From the NCBI RefSeq assembly GCF_010389155.1, contig NC_057761.1, positions 4,776,501-4,840,500 on the forward strand: DNA of 64,000 bases. Direction: 5' to 3'. Positions 34,556 through 46,126 of the stretch are shown here, piece after piece. This DNA is from Erigeron canadensis. Lineage: Eukaryota; Streptophyta; Magnoliopsida; Asterales; Asteraceae. Made by a program: the position numbers and the translations under genes. Below the pieces are notes generated by a model. That model was not told the DNA's origin, made no database searches, and worked only from the letters and a program-made list of their open reading frames with translations. The stretch's first letter is position 1; every line of letters starts with the position of its first letter.

Positions 34556-36267
34556 AATTCCCCTACACTTAAGCTTTACTTGCCCTCAAGCAAATCCAAA
34601 CTCAAGAATCTTCAAATTTACCAAAACACCAAATTATGTCAATATTAATCAAAGGAAACTTCACAAAAAATTCTATTAATCGGTCTTGAATTCCACATGC
34701 ATTTAAATATTATTTTTTTCGAGAAAGCCTAAGACGAAATCAGAAATACATCTTAGCAAACAATCAATCAATCATAATTAGAATCAAATCCATACCGCGC
34801 AAAACCTCTACCATTTCTATCTTTCCAATTAATATTAAGCTCATACTTACTAAGCTCACAATTTATTCGCATACTTGATTATTATTGGCGATTTAATTAA
34901 CAATCCAAGACGATTAACGATATTGTTATCCACATAAACACTCGGCACTTCCAGGTATCCATAAGTACTCTCTACTTTGTAGATTTATAACGCACTTAAG
35001 TTTATAAGCTCACTTATGTGTCCCATAACTAGCCATACTCCCGCAATTGAGACAAGCATCAAAACAAACACATACTAGAAACCTATACGGAAAATGTCCT
35101 TAAACAAACTAAACAATACTTTATTCAACTTCATTGCTTTCATTTGTACTTTGTACTCTTTACGACTTTGATATTTGAATTTATCCCCCCTTGGGATGGC
35201 TTCATGGCCTTTAAATTTCACCCTTGTGATGGCTTCGTGGCCTTTTATGCTTTTTAACTTGTAGACATTTCCGTATAAACCCCTAATACATGAAGTAACA
35301 ACACTAGCTCTTTTGCAAGATTTAAGGACAAGATCAATTCACAAAGTGAAAAGCATGCATTCAAAGCCATATAACTAGTTATGTTCCTCACAAGAGTGGA
35401 ACCGTGGTGCTTTGTGCCTACCGGTACATCATATGATGGAGTCATTAACTAATTCATATTTTAATTAAGTACAATTAATGCATGCATTTGTAATTTCCTA
35501 AATTGTGTTGAAGTTCAAGACAAACCTACTATTAACTGGAAAGATGAAATGTCACGGGTAATAGATATATGAAAGCCAATCACAACCAATCTCATGTTTA
35601 TGTTATTTTTCTAACATTTTAAATCCCACAATTCATCACTTTTCGTCTTTAACTAAGCTAATTCAAAATTTTAAAATTTAAGCCAAAATATGCATGTAAG
35701 AATATAAACTTTAAAAAAAACTTATCAATTTTTACCAGGTTTTTCCTATTTACCTCTCCCCCCACACTTGAGTTGTACATTGCCCTCAATGTACAATAAA
35801 CTAATTAAAAACTATGAGAAGTAGGAAAAAGTAAACAAAAGATTAAAAGAACTTAGAAACTTCCCGGGTTTAATGCGTGCTCCAAACGCTCGGTTGATTC
35901 CAAAGATAAACTATAAACTTTATTTCAACCGCGTTTAACTCCGTTCTTATATCTCTAGCACACACTCAACAAACACATCAAACATACCAAAATAAAAGTA
36001 AAAGAAAAACTAAAAATATTACTAAAAATTCTAAATACGAAAAAAAAAGAAACAAACTAAACTATAAACTAAAATCTTTTTGTATTTTCTATTTTTCAAA
36101 TTTTTTTGGTACTTTTAAACTTTTTCAATTTTTTTGGATTTTTTAAGCTTTATAAAAATTAAATGACACTTAAACTAGACAAAAGAAATTAAAAATAAAA
36201 TTACCTAACCTCGGGTTGCCTCCCGGAAGCGCTAATTTTTGTTCGAGTCATTAGCTTGACTCCAACG

Positions 36268-36660
36268 TTATTTACAAGAAATTATGGTGTTTTCCCCCAC
36301 AATTAAGTTTAAGTGGGGGTGATAGTAGTGATACGTACCTCTTAAAAATAAATTATCTAACCAAAGGTTGGTAGGAGAAACGATAGATTCAGTCAGAAGC
36401 ACATCATGTTGGAACACACTTGTTGGTTTCTTCGCATAGGGAATGGATTCTAATGACTTAACTTCTTTTAATTCAACTTTCACTAATGATAATGAAAGTA
36501 AATCAACCTCTAAAGCCTCTTGCATTATTATCTTACTCAAAATATATCTGGGCTCCAAAAATTCCTCCAAAAACTCCTTCATGGTCAAGTCACCAAGATC
36601 AGAATGTGAATAAACATCACTCGGCTCCCCAAATTCATGCAAGAATTCTTCCAAATCCAT
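36268..36660 (-). CDS. Uncharacterised 130-residue frame in the non-autonomous element
   Basis: ATG at 36660, stop at 36268, in the interior near the 5' LTR side. The product is acidic, with a repeat-like start (MDLEEFLHEFGEPSDVYSHS, then MKEFLEEFLEPRYILSK) and no recognised domain; it is not a gag zinc-knuckle protein. It could be a relic of a larger gag or host-derived sequence. That it is intact while the rest is non-coding is the only hint that it may be real. Confidence 0.35.
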   Translation of the reverse strand: MDLEEFLHEFGEPSDVYSHSDLGDLTMKEFLEEFLEPRYILSKIIMQEALEVDLLSLSLVKVELKEVKSLESIPYAKKPTSVFQHDVLLTESIVSPTNLWLDNLFLRGTYHYYHPHLNLIVGENTIISCK

Positions 36661-37051
36661 TTTTACCTATAAAAGTAAAAGCTAGAAACCCCGTGAAAAG
36701 CAAGTGTGTAACACAAAATAATTAAAATCAAAATAAAAAAAACTAATAAACTAATTAAAAATAAAAATAAAACTAAACAACGCTAAACTAATAAGGCAAA
36801 CTACAAAAATCTCAAGCTAAACTCTTAAAATCAGTCTCCGGGCAGTGGACCCGTTCATATATAGTATAGCTAAAAGGCAAGTCCAGGATCGAACACAGGG
36901 ACTGATAAAGAACAAGCGAGTTTAATGTAGTTTAAGAAAAGTTTGGATTTTAAAGACTCCCGTCATATTGGATTTGAAAATAGTTAGTTAAATTGAAAAA
37001 GTTAGTAATTCCGTAGAATTAATTGAAAAGTGAGTTTTTAATATCAAAATT

Positions 37052-38170
37052 CAAGCAATCAAAATAACTTTTACACAACCTAAGTTACCACTAAGATCAT
37101 GCAAAAACTATCCACAATCAAGAGTTAAATAACAAAGAATTAATAAGCTAAGATCTCGACACAACGTTAAATCAAATCAACTTGAATTATAAAAGTAGTG
37201 CAACCATCATTCAATTGTATCACTTCATCTTAGTAATGATTAAAGATTTAGCTACTCATGACAAGACTAATAAGACTAACAATTATCGAATAAATAATAT
37301 CCATAATAATAATAATTGTATAGTATATAGTCTTGCAACTAAACAATAAAGACAATAAGTAAAAAGAAGGGAAGTCGAAAAAGAACTTTAGTTACGCGGG
37401 TGCTGCTGATCGACTATGGAGAAAAATTAATAATTGTCAACTTATTCTTTCTCCTCCTGCCTTCGTACGCCCAACCTCACGAACTCTCTTTCAACCGACA
37501 CCCCCTACGAGCCGACCACCTCTGCTCGCAAAATCCTCCTTAAAAACTCTCGTCCCCTTCATATGTCAAGCACCTCTCCAATATATATATATATATATAT
37601 TTGTTGTCGGTTGCTGCGTTCAAAACAAAGAGGTCGTGCCCTCTCTTCTTTTATCGGGCTAGATGAACAATGGGCTAAGACCAACTTTTCCTTCTTTTCT
37701 ATACAGCTCACTTCTCTTTCTTTTCTTTCTGGGCTCATGCAACACCAAGCCCAAAACCTTTAGTCTTTTCTTTCTTCTTTTCGGCTGGACACAAATACGA
37801 GATCACCACCATTTTTCATTTCCAATCCTATAATTATTGTTGTTGTCCTCGTTAACCAGCACCACCATGGAGCTTTAATTTATTAGCCCATCCAGGAAAA
37901 CGGCCCATGTGGTATTTGTAACAAAGAACCTTTTATAAATCAAAGTGTTTGACTAGCAATATGTTTTACCATTCTCCAAGAGCTCTTCTTTTCTTTTTAT
38001 CATTTTACTTCATAAGTCATCATTTTAGCCATTTATATCAACTTCCGTCTTGAACCTATAATTCAATAAAACAATCTATTAAGCACCAAAAACTCATAAA
38101 ACTAGGCATGTTTAAAACATAAAATACAAGATATCACATAAAATAAATATGTATAAATTAGGTGATATCA
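37052..38170 (-). repeat. 5' LTR of the non-autonomous gypsy-type element
   Basis: About 1119 bp. Differences from the other copy are few (for example GAAAAAGAAC versus GAACGAGAAC near the middle), so the insertion is fairly young. Confidence 0.9.
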
Positions 38171-39598
38171 TTGTTCCATTGTTGGTGGTACAGGAGAAAT
38201 TATTTCTGGAAGAGGTGAAGATTGATGAATTGGTGTTTGAGGTTTTTGAGGCAATTTAGTTGAAGATGAAGATGATGGTCTTTGAGGTGATGGTGTTCTG
38301 AGTGATGGTGATCGTCTTAAGTTGGTTGTCTTGGGAGGTGGTGATCGTATTGGCTTTGGAGACCTAGAAACATAAATTGTCTCCTCATAAGATGTTGGAG
38401 AAGAAGGTTCAGCTGGAGCTTTTCTCTTGAGTTTCTTTGATGAACTCCCCTTCTTCTTCTTTTGAAATACTTGTTTACTCAATTTCAACACAAACCTTTT
38501 ACTCTTCAATTTCTTTCTTTTTGGCTCACTGGAATTGGATACACCCTCACGCTCTTTTCTTTTTTCTCTTTGACCCCTCACTTGGTGTCCTATGTACAGC
38601 TTGGGTAGGAACCGGGAGGCTTTCCGGTCCCAGAGCTGTTCTAATCCAGTCCAGATAAGCAATCTTATCCTCATCAGAATTAGAAACCATATCAAGCAAA
38701 TGTGATGGAATCAGGAATGTATAACTAGCAATTCCGGAATCTCTGACATATTTGTACTGATAGATGGAAACTTGGGTATCATTTTGAAGTCTCGGAATGC
38801 TTTTTTCATGTCTTATTGCACTGTAGACAGTTGCTGTTAGAAATCGTATGAATGGAATATACTTCTTGGGAGCAGAGGCTTTGCCATTAAACAACACAAT
38901 CAATTGATCCCACAGAAGTTGAGCAATGTCATAATGTCTATCAAAGACAACACCATAGAAAATGTGCAGCATAGGCTAAGTCAGATTGTCCATTCCTCTT
39001 ATGTATGGAGTCAAGCAGTTGCTGAGGATGGAATACACATAATACCAAATCTTGGGTAGATTCTTCAACTTGAAGTCTTTTGTCTTGGTCAAAGGACCTT
39101 CATACCCAAGAGAAATCAAAGCAGCAAACATTACTTCATTGGACTCAAAAGTATCATAATCAGCATGTCCATTGAAGTTTGCTTCAGAGATCATCAGAAT
39201 TCTTCTGAAGTCATCAAGATTGAACTCAAAATCATATTTTCTATCTCTGGAAGTTAACTGGTATTGGAAGTAGCCTTGGCGACGAAGTTCAGGTGATTTA
39301 TATATGGCCTTGGCTTTTGAAACAGTTGGATTTTGAGGTTGAATGAAATTAATGGTTCTCCACATCTCAAAGAGATAGACTTCAGCTAAATCTCTTTCAA
39401 CAGTAAGTAACTAAGTACATATGAGAGTGGATGATTATGAAGTAATCTTGGAACAATTGGAAACCCGGGAGCAACAAAAGGATCATATAGGACTCTGTTG
39501 TTTCTCATGTTTCTTGAGTTACCGGGAACAAGAATTTCTTCAATCGATTCATTTAGAGCAATTTCTTTGTTATGCTCAATTTCTTCTTGATGTTCCAT
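38171..39598 (-). pseudogene. Accessory (env-like) frame, N-terminal block
   Basis: Starts at ATG 39598. The frame is broken between about 39386 and 39365 (shift), at 38976 (TAG) and between about 38700 and 38550 (shift). The first two thirds look globular (FEFNLDDFRRILMISEANF, VMFAALISLGYEGPL, LPKIWYYVYSILSNCLTPYI, FYGVVFDRHYDIAQLLWDQL). The last third is Lys/Arg/Ser/Pro-rich (KRKKLKSKRF, PSSPTSYEETIYVSRSPKP), reminiscent of a nuclear or nucleic-acid-binding tail. It resembles proteins found downstream of pol in some plant Sireviruses; function unknown. The gypsy-type element is inserted at its left end. Confidence 0.5.
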
Positions 39599-41761
39599 TT
39601 TTGTAAATTTTCTGATTTTAAGACATAAAACAATTTAACGCACACATAAAACAATGTTTAAACAGGAAATAACAAGTTTCACACAAGTGATTTATATAAA
39701 ATACAAAGAGGTTCACAAAGGCGATCAACTCAGTGTATTCTATATAAATAACTTGATATGAGAAAATAAACACAGAATAGTCAGATACATATTTCCATAT
39801 ATAAAATTATATAGAAGTTCACAAAGGCGATCAATTCTCTGCACTTTTTTATATTTTTCCATATGTAAATAACTTTGAAAATAAGGTAGAATCATATAAG
39901 TACAAGATATTCGAGAATAGTAAGGAAGTACACAAAGGCGTTCAATTCCTCATATTTCAAATATATTGCAATTATATGACAATACAAAACACTTTGTCAC
40001 ACCACACAAAAGAAAAAAATTTTGAAAAATTTGAAAAGTATTGAAAGCTAGGACGATCTTGTTAAGATCGTCCTGAGGTTGAACTCAGTTTTGGGAAAGA
40101 AGAACAAAATGACTTTGAAGAAGATCGTCTTATACTTTGGAATGATGAAAAAGCTTAAGTCTTGAAAGAGAAATGGGACGATCTTGATAAGATCGTCTTA
40201 TTGTTTGATCTCTTGAAAAATTTTGAAGTGAAGGAAAAGTTATTAAGACAATCTTGACAAGATCGTCTTACACAATAAGTGACAAAACTTCGCTTCTCTT
40301 TTGAAAAGTTCTAACACTTAGAAATATAAATTGACATTATGTCAATTTCTGGAAAAATTGAGCATAATCTCTCCTTATATTTGTAAGTATTAGTTTTGAG
40401 CAAAACCAATCTCTTACGAGTTCAGTTACCTATTCAATTGTTTTTCTAAAAAAAATCATCAACCACACAGCGTACAGACCCTAAGACGATCCTGACAAGA
40501 TCGTCTTGGTCTTGGTCTCAGGGGTTACAAGGGAAAACCCATATATAAAACTAAGACGGTCTTGGTAAGATCGTCTTATTTCCAAGTCGTTTTGGAACCA
40601 ATAAGATCGTCTCAGAACCAAACCAACTTGAATCTAAGAAGACTTTGCCAGAATCGTCTTAAATCCAATCAGTTAACACAAATCACTAAACATATCAATT
40701 TCATCTTAACACAAACACTTATTTGAAACATTGTAAGCAAGATATCACTACTCAAATCACATAAATCAACAAAAATAACCTAGAATTTTGAAGATCGTCC
40801 TAGGTCATCTTCTTTAGAAGAACAGGGGTTGTATTTTTTGAATTTTCAAAATCACAATTTTAGGCATTTAAACATGTAAAAATCATACACACATAACCTA
40901 AACATGCTTCTAAATCATTCCAACAACACATAATCATCAACAGATGCAAAAATTTCGAGAAAAAAAGAGAGAAAAAGATCTACATTTAAACTCAAAATCT
41001 TACTTAAAGGAGTGATTAGATGACAATGATGTAATGGAATGAAATGTTCAGCAAGTAAATGGCTACAAAACCCTTATCTTGTTTCAATGATCAACTCAAA
41101 TATGATTTGAAGTGATTTTTGTATGATTATTTTTATGGAGAAATGGAATGGATAAGAAAATTCCCTCCACCTTAAAGGAGAAGAAACCGGTCGGGTGGGT
41201 TTGATCATGTGGATCTTGACCCGGTTTGAAAGTATTTGGGCTCAGATGTTTTGAATTGGGCTCAAGGATTTATCATGAAAAATAGAAAATGGGCTTGGAT
41301 TTTCTAATTTTAAACTAACCACAAACAAATAAAAATAAAATAAAAAAATATTATTGTTAATGTTTTTGTTTTTATCATTTTTATGAATTTTTTTAAATTT
41401 TTATATATTTTTCTGAATTTAGCAATAAGTTTCTCTTCAAATAGTGCAAATACACAAACTTCCCCCTAGATTCATGAATTACCCTTTTTCTCGATTCATA
41501 AATTATCCTTTTTCCCCCCTCAAACATTGCATGATATATAAACACAGTGCCCATAAGCATAGCATCAATGTTTGACAGATAATGAATGAAGGAGTAAGAG
41601 ATGAAGGATTTGTACAAAAATGCAGAGGCAAGTAAGTGTATTGGTAATGAGCACTTATTCGAGATTGTTTCTTTGAAAAGAAACTTATTCCAGGATCATG
41701 TGTTGAACAGCATCCAAGGTTGGAATACTAAACACATACCTTTATTACCTGCAAAACACAA
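39599..41761 (-). other. Non-coding region between gag and the accessory frame
   Basis: Read right to left: a degenerate start of protease/integrase, two polypurine tracts (41525-41508 and 41473-41459), AT-rich sequence, the first hairpin-repeat array (about 40800-40045), then three copies of a GCCTTTGTG-type motif (39948-39927, 39834-39814, 39731-39711) that also occurs downstream of RNase H in the + copia element. No gene. Confidence 0.55.
40045..40690. repeat. Hairpin-repeat array 1 (GACGATCTT..AAGATCGTC)
   Basis: At least six near-palindromic copies of a unit like GACGATCTTGACAAGATCGTC, about 24 bases each with 60-240 bp spacing (near 40051, 40169, 40247, 40487, 40552 and 40634). Several are perfect or near-perfect stems. 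A half-copy lies near 40795. Confidence 0.85.
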
Positions 41762-44584
41762 TCAAGTTTTTCTAGGTACCCACCTTTGAATGGGTCCTTT
41801 TGGGTTAGTGGAATCAATCAAGGTATACAAATGAGGTTTACAAACAAGAGGTTTATTCTTAAGATTCATCACAATCCCATTAGGATCAACAATCAAAGGT
41901 TTTGAAATCATAGTTGAAGAGTTAGAATTTATTATAGACAATGGTTTAGCTAAATTACTCAAATTTGAATCAAATTTCCTATGAGGAATTTTCTTCTTGT
42001 AATCATTAGCTATCCAACTTCTTCTAACTGGTGATTTATCATACACTTGTGTTTTAGCATAGCTAGTAGATTTTATCAATGAAGATTTAGAAATCCACTT
42101 ATGGTTACTAGCTAAGCTCTTCTCTCCTGTAGCAAATAAATTCTTAGAATTAGTTCGAGGAGTTAAAAACACATTTTGATTTTTGCTTTGTTTTGGGAAA
42201 GATTTGATATTCTGTTTCTTTGGAGTTGCAACAGTGAACCAACCATACTGATCTCTATAACTAGTTATACCATTAGATGTATCTTTTATTAGCAAATCTT
42301 GGCTAGATTTAGACATCTTGGGTAAAGAACTAGATTGAGAGATAGCTTTAGAAGCAGAGGTTCTAGAACTAGATGAAATATCAACCTTGAGCTTTGAGGT
42401 ATTAGGAATGGTCTTTTTACCTTTGACAGCTGGTGCAGGCTAACTTTTGGGTGAATAAAATGAAGTTGGAGCAATCTTAGATTTAGATTCCTTCTTTGGT
42501 TCAGCTTTAGGTTTTTTTGGTGAAAGTTTTTCAAGTTCTTTTTCAACTTCTGGTGAAAAAATATGATCAGTTTCCAAATACTTATCAAATTCTTCAACAG
42601 AAAAATCTGGATAAGTAGACTTTACATCTTTTGTTTGAACTTCTGGGTTGAAAACAGTTTTGTTAGTGAACTTTTCAACTAATGCTTTTGCTTTAGCCTT
42701 AAGATCATTAGGAATCTCAATCTTTTGCTCTAAGTTCATTTTATTTTGGTCAACAGGGATGGTCACAAGAGTATCCAAAGTAAGTATCTTCTTGACAGAA
42801 GCACAATGTTTAGCTTTCAGGGCTTGAACTTTCTTTTCAATTTGGAAAAATGATGATAGCATTGAGGTGGACATATCATGAATCTCTTGAGGGGAGATGT
42901 TATCAACCTGCATATCTTTGTTTGAATTCTCACTCCCATTGGATGGAGTGGAGCAATCAACAGAAGTTAGATCATGCAACATTTTGGTAGGGGTGGTCTC
43001 ACTTACCTTTGGAGAATGATCTTGAGTTTTCAGATGTTCAATGACTTTTTGTTGAGACTCAATCTTTTGTTTTAAATCTTCAATTTCTTTTTCCAATATG
43101 GTAGTTGGAATGTAAAATCTTTGGGAAATTTGTTTTAAACAATCTTTTTGAGAATCATTTTCAGGAATTGAAATGTTGTCAATTTCTTCTAACTCATAGA
43201 TGGATTTGTTATGTGTTTTCTTGTATGTCTCATTAACAGCAGCATAATCAATATTAATCTGAATTGGTTTTGGTCTTTCAACATCATCTGACTCAAAGTC
43301 ATCCTCAGATGGTCTGATGAAATCTTGAATCATGCCAAGTCTGAGAAATTTTTCATCATAAAGTGGACCAAGGTCTTCTTTTTGGATTTATTCTAATTGT
43401 GCTGGATTCTCATAACCCAAACCAAGAAGAAGTTCTGATCTGTCAATCTTTGACTTATTGTAATAAGCAGTGAAATTCAGAAAAGGATTTTGTTCAATCT
43501 TATAGATTTTTTCTTGATAAAACAAAACATTTGCTTTCAAATCCTCAACTTGTTTTTGAAGAGTCTCAATTTCAACTCCTTTGAGAAAACAAGTACTGTT
43601 TAAATCAGAAATCTGTCTTTCATGTTTTTCACAGTTGGGTCTGAAATCTTTCATTTTATTTGTAAGAAACTCAACATCAGCTTGTCTTGCATTTGCTCTT
43701 ATCCATTCATTGGTTTTCTCGAGCTTTAAGGTCTCAATGGTTTGCTTGAGTGAATGGACAGTCTCTTCAAGGTCTTGACATTTGTTAGTCAAATGAGCAT
43801 TGGGTGAAACAACTTGAGAATTGTTACTTGACAAATGCATTTCTTTTAAAGAATCATAGTTCACTTTGAGAGCTTCATGAGCTATTGAGAGTTCTGAAAA
43901 ATCTTCATTAATTTTATCAAACTCTTGTTTAGCCATTTTCAAATTGTTTTTCAAAGTAAGATTTTGCTTTGTCAAAGTAGCAGCAGTTGTTTGGACAGAC
44001 AGGTAATCATCTTTGGAAATGAATTCTACTTCACTTGTTGTTGCTTGTGAAGTAGTTTGTGAAGAAATGGTTGTTGAAGTAACAGATGTCATCAACCATG
44101 TGAGATCTTCAGAATCAGAATGTGAAGAAACTTGACTTGAAGTGTTAATGGCATTTTCTTGAACATGGAGAGTCTCGGACACAGCAAACTTTGTGAATTC
44201 ATCCCATATCTCCTTGGCATTATGATCATGGTTAACAGCTGAGAAAATCTCATCAGGAAGAGATTGATAGATATAGGCTTTAGCTTGCTTGTCAGCATAA
44301 ACTCTTGCTTTTTTATCATCAGTCAGTTGTTCATTTGAAAAAAGAAGTTCATTGGAATCTTTGAAATGAATTGGACCTTCAAGAATTGATTCTCTAACGT
44401 AAACACCATTTGGTTTGGTATCAAGAAAATCCAAGAATTCATTTTGCCACTTGGCATAAGAATTTTTATGAAGAATTGGAGGTCTGATGATTGACATCAT
44501 TAGATCAATGTTGATTGTTGTCATTGAAATGAATGAACAATGATTTGGAAATTGTTTTTGTTGTTTTTGATTTTTGAAAGGCAA
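41762..44584 (-). pseudogene. Sirevirus-like gag, long coiled-coil type, with two stop codons
   Basis: A single minus-strand frame of about 940 codons from ATG 44584, broken only by stops at 43388 (TAA) and 42440 (TAG). The N-terminal part is a copia gag domain (RPPILHKNSYAKWQNEFLDF, AKEIWDEFTKF). A long coiled-coil stretch follows (about residues 180-390, heptad Leu/Lys/Glu), then a second charged segment (LEKEIEDLKQKIESQQKVIE) and a basic tail ending GPIQRWVPRKT. The extended gag fits Sireviruses. I see no CCHC knuckle in the readable part. Pol does not follow; only a few degenerate bases resemble its start. Confidence 0.75.
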
Positions 44585-45070
44585 AACGATCTTGAGGAGA
44601 TCGTCTTAAGAAAAGGAAATTGAAACTAGAACGGTCTTGAGGAGATCGTCCTTGAAATTGAATTGAAAAATTTCTAAGTATGAAATAAGGAAAAGTAGGA
44701 CGGTCTTGGAGGAGGTCGTCCTAAAGAAGGAAAGGTAAGACGGTCTTAAGGAGATCGTCCTAGGAAAGGTTTAGGTGTAAAATTTTCTAAGTATAGAAAA
44801 TCTTAGAAATTTGGGTAAAGTAACAATATGTTTTCAGAATTGTTGAGCAGAACCAATCTCAAAGAGATTAGTTACCCAAAGAAGTGTGTGATTCCCAATC
44901 ACAACAACTTCAATTGTTCAAATCACCACAAACAGTTCACACGGAACCAAAAATGTTAGGACGATCTTGGGAAGATCGTCTTAACACCAAAGTCAAATAA
45001 GCACTAGGACGATATTGAGGAGATCGTCTTAGTACCAATTATGGAGGAAGATCTTCTTGGAGATTGTCTC
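44583..45070. repeat. Hairpin-repeat array 2 in the leader of the minus-strand copia element
   Basis: About seven near-palindromic copies of GACGATCTTGAGGAGATCGTC-type units (near 44585, 44629, 44697, 44737, 44960, 45009 and 45047), lying between the gag start and the primer binding site. The same core as array 1, but here the loop is mostly GAGG. Confidence 0.85.
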
Positions 45071-45502
45071 AAGGAAATTTCTCCAAGAACACCAGAAAAC
45101 ACAAAATAGTCGAGTAAATCACTAATTTGCTCTTTTCTCACTCAATTTTGAGAGTTCGAACACAATTCAAACACAGAAATTCTCAGAATACGATCGCGCA
45201 CAACCCTGGCAACAAATTCATAGCTCAAATTAACTCAAAATTGAAAATCAAAATTTCATCAACTTTCCAAAAATTTCAGAAAATGATCAATACTGTGAAT
45301 TGGATTCTGAAACTTAACAGGATGTATTTAGAGGTGATTTGGAATGTATTTGTGAACAACAACAGGAAAATTGATTGAAAATTGATGGTGAATTGGTGAA
45401 AAATAGAAACGGTTATGGTTATGAACACGAATTTTCAAATTTGAACAAAACTAGCTCAAATATGTTTGAAATTTTTCTAGATCGTCAACAGATTGTTGTT
45501 TT

Positions 45503-45516
45503 GCTCTGATACCACA
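45503..45516 (-). other. Primer binding site of the minus-strand copia element
   Basis: The minus strand reads TGTGGTATCAGAGC directly after the LTR end TTTTACA, matching initiator tRNA-Met. It proves the minus orientation. Confidence 0.85.
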
Positions 45517-45796
45517 TGTAAAACCTTGATATAATTCGTGTTATGGTGCGGAAGATAGGTGTTCAACAATGGTGGAATGTGTGTGTTAGTGTGTTTTCTT
45601 GAGAGAGAAAGGTGTGTGTGTGGGGAAGATCTGATTTCATACAATAATCAAAAGTTGTGAGAGTTTCCAAGGAATGAAGGCTTGAGGGGTATTTATACTC
45701 TAAACATTTTACACAAGCTCCCCCTCAACCTTACAATCCATGTACAAATATACATTGTTTTTACATACAACTAAGCACTATTTTATATTTCTAACA
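45517..45796 (-). repeat. 5' LTR of the minus-strand copia element (280 bp)
   Basis: The minus strand runs TGTTAGAAATATAAAATAGTG to GGTTTTACA, with a TATA box (GAGTATAAATACCCC) and an AC/TC-rich leader. The start and TATA region resemble the 330-bp LTR at 26417/31933, so the two elements are related subfamilies. Confidence 0.85.
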
Positions 45797-46126
45797 GGGT
45801 GTACTTTTAGCTACAGTAACACCTCTCACATTCCAACTTTAGTTTTTAGTATATATATATATAATTTGTACAACTTTTAGTATTTAAAAAAGTACTATAT
45901 AAAAAGGATGATGCCAACTCATGTTGAAAACATGCATCATGATCTTTTATGTTGTGATTTTTGTGAGTATAAAAAATATGTAAGGTTTTTATCATGGACC
46001 GATTTATTATTTTGTTAGTGTTTATTCTCACACAAATCAAAATTTGATAGGTCAAAAATAATAGTTGGGCGCCATATTTTAGACACATGTTGATCCTTAA
46101 TGAGGTGGTTGAATATTTGTATCAGA

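Larger units (their letters stand above)
33438..38170 (-). mobile_element. Non-autonomous Ty3/gypsy-type element (Athila/Tat-like)
   Basis: Two LTRs of about 1118 bp (33438-34555, 37052-38170) frame a 2.5-kb interior. On the minus strand the LTR begins TGATATCACC, and the interior just before the 3' LTR reads AAGTGTAGGGGAATT, the polypurine tract style of plant Athila/Tat elements. TTGAGGGCAATGTACAACTC followed by AAGTGTGGGGGGAG at about 35757-35790 is a second typical motif. There is no pol; the only notable frame codes 130 residues. It lies inside the minus-strand accessory frame. I could not find a clear 5-bp target duplication. Confidence 0.75.
25185..45796 (-). mobile_element. Decayed minus-strand Sirevirus-like copia element, host of two nested insertions
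   Basis: Read right to left: 5' LTR (45796-45517), primer binding site (45516-45503), a leader with hairpin repeats, a gag frame (44584-41762), a few degenerate bases resembling the DSGCSxHM start of protease/integrase (about 41730-41690), then directly polypurine tracts (41525-41508, 41473-41459), a second hairpin-repeat region, and a long accessory frame. That frame continues left across two younger insertions (33438-38170, 26417-32262) to about 25185. Nearly all of pol and the 3' LTR are missing. Treating the blocks as one element is inference, based on orientation, order and the shared hairpin motif. Confidence 0.55.

Noticed and set aside
36486..36725. 79-codon plus-strand frame
   Set aside because: Overlaps the 130-codon minus frame in the small gypsy-type element and looks like its shadow.
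40045..45070. microRNA precursors for the hairpin arrays
   Set aside because: Stems of 9-10 bp are far too short for plant miRNA precursors.
25185..45796. Integrated pararetrovirus or other plant virus
   Set aside because: LTRs, initiator-tRNA primer sites, polypurine tracts and copia/gypsy domains all point to LTR retrotransposons; no movement or coat protein motifs seen.
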